The position numbers and the translations under genes are program-made. DNA of 56,798 nt. Origin: Flavobacteriales bacterium (GTDB lineage Bacteria > Bacteroidota > Bacteroidia > Flavobacteriales_G > Salibacteraceae). The notes beneath the pieces were generated by a model. The model saw only the letters and a list, made by a program, of their open reading frames with translations, was not told the DNA's origin and did no database searches. Positions 45,373-54,325 of this stretch are shown piece after piece (within the stretch, counting starts at the first letter, position 1; each line of letters starts with the position of its first letter). The stretch is taken from NCBI GenBank assembly GCA_020435995.1, contig JAGQYO010000017.1, forward strand, positions 1-56,798, in the 5' to 3' direction.

Positions 45373-46866
45373 TTACATTCCTCTTTCGGGTCTCATTTTA
45401 AAGCCAAACCCAGTTTCTCCTTTCGCATCGGCTGTAGCTTCAAGCATTTCAATAGATTCTTCTCTATGGCCAGGAGGTATCACAAATCGCTCTTCGAAAG
45501 TGGCAAGTGACGTCAATCTAAAGATGGCATCAGCCGTTTCAGCATTAACCTTCGATTTAGTCATCAGTGCTTTTACTTCCTCATCTGACATATCACCTAC
45601 GGTTTTATTTCTTCTGTGCAGTTTAACGCTCATGAGTTTTTCGTAAACTTCAGTTACTCTTTGCGTATCACCAGCAGTAAATAAAGATGCGAGGTACTTC
45701 ATTGGTAAACGATTTTGATCGATACCAGGGAACATTTTCTCTGATGCTGTTTGATAGATTCCATCTCCGTCAACTTGTGCCATAGCTGGCAACATAGGTG
45801 GAACGTAAAACAAGTTAGGCAATGTTCTGAACTCAGGGTGTAGCGGTAAGGCGATTCCCCATTCTTTCACAAATTTGTACACTGGAGATCTTTGAGCTGC
45901 TTCAATTGTAGAATCATGAACTCCAGCTTTTCTAGCTTCGGCAATAACCTTTGGATCGTTTGGATCTAAGTAAATATCCAAGTGTTTTTGAACCAATTCG
46001 TTTTCGTTGCATGAGGCTACTGCTTCAATTCTGTCTGCATCATAAAGCATAACACCTAGATAACGTATTCTTCCCACGCATGAGTGCATACAAGCAGGTG
46101 CTTGTCCAGTCTCTAATCGAGGGTAGCAAAGGATACATTTTTCTGACTTACCTGTGTGCCAGTTGTAATAAGACTTCTTGTAAGGGCAAGCTGTTACACA
46201 CATTCTCCAAGCTCTACATCTATCTTGATTGATAAGCACAACACCATCTTCACCTCTTTTGTAAAGAGCACCAGAGGGACAAGACCCAACGCACGCAGGG
46301 TTTAAGCAGTGATTACAAATTCTCGGTAAATAATGAAAGGTCATTTGTTCTAATTGGAACATTGCCTCTTGTTCAGAAGGAGTTAAATCCTTGAAATTCA
46401 CATCATTTCTCGCGTAATCTGGCGTTCCACTTAAATCATCATCCCAGTTTGGACCCGACTTAATGTCAATGGGCTCACCTGTAATGAGCGAAACAGCCCT
46501 ACCAATTGGTTGGTCATCGCCTTCAGGAGCCGTAAACAAATCTTGGTACTTGTAGGCCCAAGGATGGTAATAATCTTCCAAAACCGGCATGTGTGGGTTG
46601 TGAAAGATATTTTTAAGTCCTTTGAGCTTTCCAGCTCCTTTTAACGAAACAGAATTACCGTTCTTTTCCCAGCCACCTTTGTAAATATCTTGATCTTCCC
46701 ACTTTGAGGGATATCCAGTACCGGGTTTGGTTTCAACATTGTTCCACCACATATATTCTGCACCTCTACGGTCTGTCCAAATGTTCTTACAAGCAACTGA
46801 ACAGGTATGGCAACCAATACATTTGTCCAGGTGAAAAACCATTGAAACTTGTGCTCTAACGTCCAT
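45373..46866 (-). CDS. narH: Respiratory nitrate reductase beta subunit
   Basis: 497 aa. The iron-sulfur electron relay between NarI and NarG. Cysteine groups: CIGCHTCSVACKNIW (about 16-30), CNHCLNPACVGSCPSGALYK, CRAWRMCVTACPYKKSYYNW (Trp in the third cluster, as in NarH, marking a 3Fe-4S site) and KCILCYPRLETGQAPACMHSCVGR. The C-terminal NarH-specific region starts after TVGDMSDEEVKALM. It is cytoplasmic. It is separated from narG by 112 bases that hold degenerate repeats. Confidence 0.95.
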   Translation of the reverse strand: MDVRAQVSMVFHLDKCIGCHTCSVACKNIWTDRRGAEYMWWNNVETKPGTGYPSKWEDQDIYKGGWEKNGNSVSLKGAGKLKGLKNIFHNPHMPVLEDYYHPWAYKYQDLFTAPEGDDQPIGRAVSLITGEPIDIKSGPNWDDDLSGTPDYARNDVNFKDLTPSEQEAMFQLEQMTFHYLPRICNHCLNPACVGSCPSGALYKRGEDGVVLINQDRCRAWRMCVTACPYKKSYYNWHTGKSEKCILCYPRLETGQAPACMHSCVGRIRYLGVMLYDADRIEAVASCNENELVQKHLDIYLDPNDPKVIAEARKAGVHDSTIEAAQRSPVYKFVKEWGIALPLHPEFRTLPNLFYVPPMLPAMAQVDGDGIYQTASEKMFPGIDQNRLPMKYLASLFTAGDTQRVTEVYEKLMSVKLHRRNKTVGDMSDEEVKALMTKSKVNAETADAIFRLTSLATFEERFVIPPGHREESIEMLEATADAKGETGFGFKMRPERGM

Positions 46867-46904
46867 CGTTTTTATTTTAAGTTCTTTTATTTAGTTTTAT
46901 TTTT

Positions 46905-46978
46905 TTGTGATCTTGGATTTTGGATCTTTGATTCAATCCCATATCTAATATCCAATATCCAACATCTCTCATCTAACA
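46905..46978. repeat. Degenerate heptamer repeats between narG and narH
   Basis: Tandem units ATCTAAT, ATCCAAT, ATCCAAC and ATCTAAC, plus TTGGATTTTGGATC-like units, fill most of the 112-base gap inside the nar operon. Similar in style to 18808-19010. Not coding. Confidence 0.6.
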
Positions 46979-49900
46979 TCAATACTCTACTTTATCCATT
47001 CTTCGCACGAGAACATGTGTATCTCGATTGACGCCTACAGGTCCCCAGTAATTAAAGTGATAGGTAAACTGACCATATCCGCCACACATTAGATTTGGCT
47101 TGAGGTGAACCCTTGTAAACGAGTTGTTCATTCCACCTCGTCGTGGTTCGCCATTTTTACCTCGTCTTTCTTGAGATTTGGCAACATTATAAGTCCTTTC
47201 AACTGCGTGATAAACCAAGCATACTCCTTTTGGAATACGTGCACTCACACATGCTCGAGTAACGTAGGTACCGTGGTCATTATAAACTTCCACGTGATCG
47301 TTGTCTTTAATTCCAAGCTCTGCAGCATCATGTTCGCTCAACCAGCATGGCTCGGCTCCTCGAGAAAGGGTCAACATCCTTAGTGTATCGCCATAGGTAG
47401 AGTGAATATGCCATTTTCCATGTGGCGTTAAACAATTAAGCATCTTCGCTTTTCCATCGTTTATGGTTTGTCTCAAATCGCCATAAGCTTCAGGAGTAGG
47501 AGAGGGCTTATACGTAGATAAATGTTCTCCGAATGCAATGTACGCATCATGGTCTAGGTAAAAATGCTGACGGCCAGTAAGTGTTCTCCATGGAACGAGC
47601 AAATCAACGTTATAAGTGTATGCTGCATAGGTTCTACCATCGTGCATTAACCCAGACCATAGTGGTGAAGAGTTGTAACGTCGTGGCTGGGACTGCAAAT
47701 CGCGGTATTCCATTTCAATCTGCTTGTACTCAGTTCCTAATTCTCCAATTTCTGGCACACCTATTTTTTCCGCCATATTTTTATAACAGCGTTCCGTAAG
47801 TTTTCCATTTGTAAGGGTAGACAATTTCAAAATGGCGTTAATAGCTTCTACATCCGACTTTAGAGATGGGTAGAATTTACCATCAACTTTTTGGACAACG
47901 CCACCTTGTCTTTGATCCAACATTTCTTCGTAAACATCTGCACACTGGTAACTGTTGCCATGGGCACCTAGTCCGGTTTTTCGAATGTTGTCACCAAGTG
48001 AAATGAATTTTTCGTAGACTTTGGTGTAATCGCGCTCTACGAACTTGATGTTGTGCATTGTTTTGCCTGGAATCGCCTCGCACTCACCCTTGCTCCAATC
48101 TTGCAGACGTGGTTGTGTAATTTCATCTGCGCTGTCGTGCTGTAAAGGCACATTCACTACATCCTTCATTGGATGTGGTAAGTAGCGCTTCGACATTTCG
48201 CTCATTTTCTTCGCTAACGCCTGAAAGATTTGCCAGTCAGTTTTTGACTCCCAAACCGGAGGAATTGCCTCAGACAATGGGTGAATAAACGAGTGCATAT
48301 CTGTAGAATTGATATCTGCTTTTTCGTACCACGAAGCTGTGGGAAGTACAATATCAGAGTAGAGGGCAGAGGTGTCCATACGGAAGTTGATATCAATTAC
48401 CAAATCCATTTTTCCTCTAGCGCCGTCTTTTTTAAAGACTATGTCCTTAACGATATCTCCAGCTACCTCATCGGCAATCTTGTTGTTGTGTGTGCCTAAA
48501 TAGTGATCTAGGAAATATTCATGTCCTTTTGCTGAAGTACCAATTGCATTTCCCTTCCAAATAAACCAGTTGCGTGGGAAGTTAATCTCTTCATCAGGCT
48601 CTACAATAGAGTGTTTTAGTTCACCACTTACGATTTGCTTCACAATGTGAGCGCGCATGGCTTCATCCGTTGTGTGCCCCGCAGCTTCTGCATCTTTTAC
48701 AATATCGAAGTTGCTTTTATTGTATTGAGGATAATAAGGCATCCAGCCGTTTCGTACTGCTTTTACAGCCCAATCGGCAGAGTGCATGTTGGCCAATTCA
48801 TTATCTGGCGAGCTGTTGTAGTACTTCTGATTCCCATCATAACGCCATTGACTTGAATTGATGTAGTGCCAAATAGGTCCTTGTTGTAGTCGGGCCACTG
48901 TTCCCCAGTCCTTAGAACTCATAACGGTTGCCCAAGAATCCATTGGTGCCAATTTTTCTTGACCTACGTAGTGGTTCATTCCACCACCATTTTTACCATT
49001 ACATCCAGTGAGCATTTGGGCCATAATAGCAGAACGGTACATCAGGTTGTTGTGAAACCAGTGGTTAATAGCCGCACCAACAATTACCATACACTTACCT
49101 TCGGTAGTTTCAGCTGTGCTGGCCCATTCACGAGCCAATTGAATCACATCTTTTTTGCCAATTCCAGTAAAGATTTCTTGCCAAGCTGGCGTATATGCTT
49201 GATCTTTATCGTCGTAAGACTTAGCAAATTCACCTTCTAAACCACGTCCTACACCATATTGTGACATAGTGAGGTCATAAATAGTAGCTACAGGAACTTT
49301 TCCTCCATCAACTGTTTCGATGTATTTTACAGGAACACCTCTCAGTGCTTTTTTATCCAATCCATATTCAGTGAATTCTACCTGCAATACTTTGTCACTT
49401 TTGTTGAGAAGGGTTAATTCTGGATCGTATGGTGTGTTAAACTCACCATCTTCGTACTTCATGTTCCAATTTCCTTTCTTCTCATCCCAACGATGTCCCA
49501 TACTTCCTTTTGGCATTGCCAAATCTCCAGAAGCAGCATCGTAATTCAAGAATTTCCAATCTCCGTTAGAAACGTCTTTGTATTTGGCAACTCGATTGGC
49601 GCGGAGCATTCTGCCTGGCAAATAATGTCCATTTTCTTCGTGTAATTCAACCAAGAAAGGGCAATCGGTGTATCTTTTTACGTAGTCAATAAAATACGGA
49701 GTTTGTTTGTCCACATGATACTCTTTAAGAATAACGTGAGTAACAGCCATCCAAAATGCGCCATCGGAACCAGCATGAGCAGGAATCCATTGGTCGGCAT
49801 GTTTGGCCACCATACTAAAATCTGGAGACATTACCACAGTTTTAGTTCCGTTGTGTCGAGCTTCTGAAAAGAAGTGAATATCAGGCGTTCTGGTCATTCC

Positions 49901-50623
49901 AAGGTTTGCACCCATCGAAACAATGAACTTAGATTGATACCAATCCGCGCTTTCGCAAACGTCTGTCTGCTCGCCCCAAATCTCAGGGAATGCGTTAGGT
50001 AAATCACAATACCAATCGTAGAAACTCAAATTAATAGCACCCATTAGCTGCAGGTACCTAGCACCAGAGGCATAACTGAGCATACTCTTAGCTGGAATAG
50101 GGGCAAAGCCAGTAATTCTATCCGAGCCATATTTTTTAATCACGTAGATATTGGCTGCTGTAATAAGCTCTTCCAATTCATCCCATCTTACTCTTCTAAA
50201 ACCACCTTTTCCACGTGCTCTTTGGTAGCGATGCCTTTTGGCAGGATCTTCTTGAATACTTGCCCAAGCCGCCACAGGATCATTAACATGTACTTCTTTA
50301 GCTGCGCGATACAAATCGATGAGTGCTCCACGAACGATAGGGTACTTTACTCGAATGGGACTATATAAATACCACGAATAGGAGATACCTCTTTGACATC
50401 CTCTTGGTTCGTAAGGTGGCACCTCTTTGTTAAATTGAGGGTAGTCTACTTGCTGTAACTCCCAAACTACTATTCCATCTTTCACGTGAATAGCCCAAGA
50501 GCAACCACCAGTACAGTTTACACCGTGCGTACTTCTTACCACTTTATCGTATTGCCATCTATTTCTATAGAATTCTTCCCATTTTCTTGTTTTGGGTGAA
50601 ATGATGTCTTCTATCCAGCTCAT
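46979..50623 (-). CDS. narG: Respiratory nitrate reductase alpha subunit
   Basis: 1214 aa. The molybdenum enzyme that reduces nitrate to nitrite. [13 protein letters not shown] and [13 protein letters not shown] (about 33-100) hold the FS0 cluster ligands (His plus three Cys). [20 protein letters not shown] (about 205-225) contains the Asp that coordinates molybdenum. [20 protein letters not shown] and [27 protein letters not shown] (split) are typical NarG stretches. There is no twin-arginine signal, so it faces the cytoplasm like E. coli NarG. It follows the cytochrome c gene after 31 bases and leads GHJI. Confidence 0.96.
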   Translation of the reverse strand: MSWIEDIISPKTRKWEEFYRNRWQYDKVVRSTHGVNCTGGCSWAIHVKDGIVVWELQQVDYPQFNKEVPPYEPRGCQRGISYSWYLYSPIRVKYPIVRGALIDLYRAAKEVHVNDPVAAWASIQEDPAKRHRYQRARGKGGFRRVRWDELEELITAANIYVIKKYGSDRITGFAPIPAKSMLSYASGARYLQLMGAINLSFYDWYCDLPNAFPEIWGEQTDVCESADWYQSKFIVSMGANLGMTRTPDIHFFSEARHNGTKTVVMSPDFSMVAKHADQWIPAHAGSDGAFWMAVTHVILKEYHVDKQTPYFIDYVKRYTDCPFLVELHEENGHYLPGRMLRANRVAKYKDVSNGDWKFLNYDAASGDLAMPKGSMGHRWDEKKGNWNMKYEDGEFNTPYDPELTLLNKSDKVLQVEFTEYGLDKKALRGVPVKYIETVDGGKVPVATIYDLTMSQYGVGRGLEGEFAKSYDDKDQAYTPAWQEIFTGIGKKDVIQLAREWASTAETTEGKCMVIVGAAINHWFHNNLMYRSAIMAQMLTGCNGKNGGGMNHYVGQEKLAPMDSWATVMSSKDWGTVARLQQGPIWHYINSSQWRYDGNQKYYNSSPDNELANMHSADWAVKAVRNGWMPYYPQYNKSNFDIVKDAEAAGHTTDEAMRAHIVKQIVSGELKHSIVEPDEEINFPRNWFIWKGNAIGTSAKGHEYFLDHYLGTHNNKIADEVAGDIVKDIVFKKDGARGKMDLVIDINFRMDTSALYSDIVLPTASWYEKADINSTDMHSFIHPLSEAIPPVWESKTDWQIFQALAKKMSEMSKRYLPHPMKDVVNVPLQHDSADEITQPRLQDWSKGECEAIPGKTMHNIKFVERDYTKVYEKFISLGDNIRKTGLGAHGNSYQCADVYEEMLDQRQGGVVQKVDGKFYPSLKSDVEAINAILKLSTLTNGKLTERCYKNMAEKIGVPEIGELGTEYKQIEMEYRDLQSQPRRYNSSPLWSGLMHDGRTYAAYTYNVDLLVPWRTLTGRQHFYLDHDAYIAFGEHLSTYKPSPTPEAYGDLRQTINDGKAKMLNCLTPHGKWHIHSTYGDTLRMLTLSRGAEPCWLSEHDAAELGIKDNDHVEVYNDHGTYVTRACVSARIPKGVCLVYHAVERTYNVAKSQERRGKNGEPRRGGMNNSFTRVHLKPNLMCGGYGQFTYHFNYWGPVGVNRDTHVLVRRMDKVEY

Positions 50624-50654
50624 AGTATATCGAGTTTATTTAATTCTTAGTTCT

Positions 50655-51542
50655 TTATGAATTTACAGAGTCGTTGCCCTTCAATTGTCTTTTAAAAATA
50701 TCTTCTTTTACAGATTCTTTTTTACGGTTGTTATAGGTTGCGTATATTATGAGTAACCAAAGCAACAGACCTATAAAACCGCCGCCAATCATTTGAAACA
50801 TTCCGAGTTGGCTGGTGTCAGCTTGAGTTCCTGAGTTTTCATTTACAGTTTTAAGAAAAGCTGTGAGTTGAAAAACCTCATCATCGGTCAACGTTTTATT
50901 TTTATAAGCATCGGCCATAGCGGGGAATGGAGGAGCTGAAACAATACTGCTAACACCTGCATCACCTAATCTACCATGAACATTGGTGAGATCTTTTGCC
51001 AATAAACCACCACTAATGATGTCGTCGAATGAAACGTGATGGCAACTGAGACATGATGGCCCGCCTTTTACAAATTTCTTTTTTCCTTCAAATAACAAGC
51101 GCCCAGCCAAGGCATCTTCTTCAGTATACTCAATAGGGACTTCTGGTTCTTCTACTGCTGCCACGGCACCTTCGGCACCACTTTCTGCTCCGGCTTTTCC
51201 AGGAATCACAGACAGAATAGCTTTAATTTCTGCGTCACTTAAAAATCCAAATGCCGTCATAGGAATTTGGTTGTATTCTTCGAAAATAGCAACGGCCTCT
51301 TTGTCACCAGCGTTTACCATTTTCATAGGATCTTTGATCCAATTAATTAACCACTCTTCAGATCTCTTTTCATTGATTCCTTCTAGTCCTGGCCCAACCA
51401 ATCTTTTCGACGTTGTTTTATGACATGAAGCACAATTGGCTTTGTACAGTGCTTCACCGTCCTGAGCCATTACATTCTGATTTACAAAAGGGCCAGCTAA
51501 CATGAAGCCTGCCGATATACCTAATACTTTAAGAATTCGCAT
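50655..51542 (-). CDS. Di-haem cytochrome c at the head of the nar operon
   Basis: 295 aa. Signal peptide (1-26, ending VMA). Haem c site 1 is CASCHK (37-41) and site 2 CLSCHH (164-168), joined by an Ala/Glu-rich linker (about 115-140). A C-terminal membrane anchor lies near 247-270, so the haems face the periplasm. Such a cytochrome is not part of the E. coli system but accompanies narGHJI in some other phyla. It could bring electrons to NarI or pass them from a cytochrome bc-type complex. It is the first gene after the Fnr-type palindrome at 51608. Confidence 0.85.
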   Translation of the reverse strand: MRILKVLGISAGFMLAGPFVNQNVMAQDGEALYKANCASCHKTTSKRLVGPGLEGINEKRSEEWLINWIKDPMKMVNAGDKEAVAIFEEYNQIPMTAFGFLSDAEIKAILSVIPGKAGAESGAEGAVAAVEEPEVPIEYTEEDALAGRLLFEGKKKFVKGGPSCLSCHHVSFDDIISGGLLAKDLTNVHGRLGDAGVSSIVSAPPFPAMADAYKNKTLTDDEVFQLTAFLKTVNENSGTQADTSQLGMFQMIGGGFIGLLLWLLIIYATYNNRKKESVKEDIFKRQLKGNDSVNS

Positions 51543-51607
51543 CTGTGAATGGATTTTACTGTTCTAAATTCTGATGTAAAATTAGATTGGGCGTCAATCA
51601 GCATACA

Positions 51608-51621
51608 ATGATGTGCATCAT
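51608..51621. promoter_or_regulatory. FNR-type palindrome upstream of the nar operon
   Basis: ATGATGTGCATCAT, perfect 14-base palindrome with core TGAT-N4-ATCA. A -7-like TAATTTTA on the minus strand (51577-51584) would place it about 44 bases before the transcription start. Confidence 0.6.
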
Positions 51622-51639
51622 ATTTGCGGCTTGTTGGCC

Positions 51640-51870
51640 TCATGCTTTCTGGCCAAAATAGGGGGTTTCCCAAGAAAGGGCAAAAAACAGAGTGACTAAA
51701 AAGCAAAAAGTGTCGTGATTTTTGAATCGCTCAGGTTGATCTTCTAAATGGTTCCATATATTAATAATGTATGGGATAAAAATTGCCCATTTAGCAATGG
51801 TTTCGAATCCAAAATTTACGACTTTTTGATGGTGTTGCTCTTGGGGTTGATATTGCCTTATGAATAACAT
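51640..51870 (-). CDS. Doubtful small membrane protein
   Basis: 76 aa, lying in the 382-base gap between the nar operon and the 154-aa gene. Two hydrophobic stretches are visible (about 24-41, AKWAIFIPYIINIW, and 54-66, FCFLVTLFFALSW). It has an ATG start, but no promoter or known family could be found. It may be a real small protein of the nar region or a chance frame. Confidence 0.25.
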   Translation of the reverse strand: MLFIRQYQPQEQHHQKVVNFGFETIAKWAIFIPYIINIWNHLEDQPERFKNHDTFCFLVTLFFALSWETPYFGQKA

Positions 51871-51924
51871 AAGTAAGTCAAGTTATTGAATGTTGTGTTG
51901 ATAACAACCATAGGTGAATGCTTG

Positions 51925-52389
51925 CTAAATGGGGAGCTCAAATTGAGTTTCCCATTTTTCGTCAGAATCCTGTTTTTGTAGCGTAATTTTAAAGTAGGAA
52001 TGGTCATCGGATTTGTAGGTCATTCGATCAACCACGGTGCTCAGTCCAGTTTCGTTTTGTGCATCTTCATAAATCTTGTCACCACACCTTGGTAAAAAAG
52101 GATAGAGTATGGTTAGCTTTTCATCCTCGGTGAGAACCATCGGAATGGCTGTTTCAAAAATGATTTCCTCGAATCGCTCTCCAATCATTTCGTCGTTCAC
52201 TTCATCTTTGGCTTTCTCATGAAGATTTGAGCTCCATTCGAAAAATTTGGCAACGGCCCTAACCCGAAGTTCATCTTTAATATACTCAGGAAATGGCGAT
52301 CGAATGTGCTCACTGTCATTAAACCAAAATTGAAAAGTTTGTTCAACGAGTTCACTGCTTTCGAATGAATTGGGATCTAGCTCTTTCAT
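51925..52389 (-). CDS. Protein of unknown function in the nitrate island
   Basis: 154 aa, soluble, no signal peptide or cysteine pair. Acidic, with an all-helical first half (ELVEQTFQFWFNDSEHIRSP, VAKFFEWSSNLHEKAKDEVN) and a more beta-like end (YFKITLQKQDSDEKWETQFE). I do not recognise the family. A perfect Fnr-type palindrome lies 48 bases upstream of its start and a -7-like TTAATTTG just 5 bases before it, so it is probably expressed with nar and nor. A role in cofactor handling or anaerobic signalling is only a guess. Confidence 0.6.
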   Translation of the reverse strand: MKELDPNSFESSELVEQTFQFWFNDSEHIRSPFPEYIKDELRVRAVAKFFEWSSNLHEKAKDEVNDEMIGERFEEIIFETAIPMVLTEDEKLTILYPFLPRCGDKIYEDAQNETGLSTVVDRMTYKSDDHSYFKITLQKQDSDEKWETQFELPI

Positions 52390-52436
52390 AATTCCAAATT
52401 AAGCAGCGAAATTATCATACATAAACAGGTTAATGA

Positions 52437-52450
52437 ATGATTGAAATCAT
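52437..52450. promoter_or_regulatory. FNR-type palindrome upstream of the 154-aa gene
   Basis: ATGATTGAAATCAT, core TGAT-N4-ATCA, exactly 200 bases from the matching site at 52637. The 337-base gap 52390-52726 holds these two sites and divergent promoters, and no gene. Confidence 0.6.
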
Positions 52451-52636
52451 ACAATTGGGCAGGGTGGGGTAGTCCTTCAAGACACAAATGAATACCGATT
52501 TTAACTAAATAAATGCCACCAGAAGATGAATTGACGCTTCATCTATTGTGTTGTTATATGGTTCGATTGAATCGGATGAAATATACCTCAACAACTTTCA
52601 AAAAGAGTTCAATAAAATCATTTCATTCATACGTCT

Positions 52637-52650
52637 ATGATTTGAATCAT
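52637..52650. promoter_or_regulatory. FNR-type palindrome upstream of narK
   Basis: ATGATTTGAATCAT, the same core as the site near 43585 (TGATTTGAATCA). It is 77 bases before the ATG at 52727. Confidence 0.6.
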
Positions 52651-52726
52651 ATAGGGTTGTATAGCAGGTCATTGCGAGCGGGGTGATGCTGTAATTCTTT
52701 TGCGCTGTAATATTTATTTTTTGGCT

Positions 52727-54295
52727 ATGTCAAACGAGCTCAAATTATTTGATTTTTCAAAGCAACCCATTAGGACACTTCATTATACCTGGATTGCATT
52801 TTTTCTCACTTTTTACGTTTGGTTTAATATGGCTCCATTGGCCACCACTATGCTGTCGAGCATTGATTGGCTAACCCGCTCCCATATTAAGGTTCTGTTG
52901 ATTTGCAACGTGGCGCTCACAATTCCAGCTCGGATTATTGTAGGGGCTATGATAGATCGATATGGTCCTCGAAGGGTATTCTCGGTGTTGATGGTGGTAA
53001 TGGGAGTTCCCGCGATTTTCTTCGCGTTCGGCAACTCCTTCATGCAACTCATGATTTCGAGGCTTGTATTGGGTTCAATTGGCGCTGGATTTGTCATCGG
53101 AATTAAAATGGTGGCCAACTGGTTTCCTCACAAAATGGTGGGCAGGGCAGAGGGCTTGTATGCGGGCTGGGGCAACTTTGGCTCTGCTGCCGCGGCTGGA
53201 AGCTTACCCTTCATCACCATTCACATTTTCGACAATATGTTTGGTTTTGGTCCTGAAAGCTGGCGTTGGACCTTGTTTTTCAATGCGCTTATCTGTATGA
53301 TATATGGTGTAGTTTATTGGTTTGTTGTTCAGGATCACCCTCCTGGAAAAGAAGCTCATACGGCTAGGAAAACGGAGCCTATGACGGTTACTTCTTATAC
53401 TGATCTTATACAATATATCGTGTGGTCATTTCCACTTCTTGGTGCAATGGGTGTGCTTGCTTGGAAACTCCAAAAGGTTCAGATTGTTACAGATGGAATT
53501 ACCCACGAGCTTTATTCTCAAGATGTACTCTACATCATTTATGCTGTGTTAGCTATAATGTATATTGTACACGTTATCAAGTTGTTACAAGTAAACCTAC
53601 CCTACCTTAAAGCAGGGGTTCCTGAGAACGAGAAATACCATTGGGGAAGTGTGGCTGCCCTTAACAGTACATACTTTGCCAATTTCGGGGCAGAATTAGC
53701 GGTAGTGTCTATGCTGCCTATGTTTTTTGAAAGTGTATTTGCAACCTTGTTGAATGACTCTGGCGAAAAAATAATGACACCGGCAATGGCAGGTGTAGTT
53801 GCGGGTTCGTTTGCGTTTGTCAATCTTTTTGCGAGGCCATTGGGCGGACTGCTTTCTGACCTAATGGGTAATCGAAAAAGAACCATGCTGATTTATATGT
53901 TCGGCATCGCGGTTGGTTTTTTGGGCATGGCCTTTATTGGTGACTATGGTCCTGTGGTTGATGGTGAGCAAACCATTGTACCCATGTATTCAGGATTGTG
54001 GTGGTTGGCCGTGTCAATCATTATCACCATTGTGTGCTCAATATTTGTGCAAGGTGCCGAGGGTGCCACCTTCGCAGTAATACCCATGGTGAACTCACGT
54101 ATGACGGGTCAAATTGCTGGAATGGCAGGAGCTTATGGAAACGTAGGTGCGGTGATTTACTTGGTCATTTTTTCACTTGTTGATTCTAAAACATTCTTCT
54201 ATATCGTAAGTGCTGGAGCGGCACTCAGCTTTGTGTTCTGTTGGCTTATGCTACAGGAACCTAAAGGTGCTTTCAGCGATGATGAAGGTCATTAA
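52727..54295 (+). CDS. narK: Nitrate/nitrite transporter, NarK1-like (MFS/NNP family)
   Basis: 522 aa from the ATG at 52727; a TTG nine codons earlier is open but less likely. Twelve membrane helices. LHYTWIAFFLTFYVWFNMAP (helix 1), MIDRYGPRRVF (MFS loop motif), GSIGAGFVIGIKMVANWFPH and the second nitrate-signature region GMAGAYGNVGAVIYLVIFSL are NNP-family marks. It has a longer central loop (about 215-300) and so differs from the next gene. It imports nitrate, by proton symport or nitrite exchange. Confidence 0.88.
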   Translation: MSNELKLFDFSKQPIRTLHYTWIAFFLTFYVWFNMAPLATTMLSSIDWLTRSHIKVLLICNVALTIPARIIVGAMIDRYGPRRVFSVLMVVMGVPAIFFAFGNSFMQLMISRLVLGSIGAGFVIGIKMVANWFPHKMVGRAEGLYAGWGNFGSAAAAGSLPFITIHIFDNMFGFGPESWRWTLFFNALICMIYGVVYWFVVQDHPPGKEAHTARKTEPMTVTSYTDLIQYIVWSFPLLGAMGVLAWKLQKVQIVTDGITHELYSQDVLYIIYAVLAIMYIVHVIKLLQVNLPYLKAGVPENEKYHWGSVAALNSTYFANFGAELAVVSMLPMFFESVFATLLNDSGEKIMTPAMAGVVAGSFAFVNLFARPLGGLLSDLMGNRKRTMLIYMFGIAVGFLGMAFIGDYGPVVDGEQTIVPMYSGLWWLAVSIIITIVCSIFVQGAEGATFAVIPMVNSRMTGQIAGMAGAYGNVGAVIYLVIFSLVDSKTFFYIVSAGAALSFVFCWLMLQEPKGAFSDDEGH

Positions 54296-54325
54296 AATAG
54301 TTGTGTTCTAATAAATAAATTCATT

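Noticed and set aside
51521-51706. Minus-strand frame of 61 codons over the nar promoter
   Set aside because: It spans the Fnr-type palindrome and the predicted promoter and shows no protein-like features.
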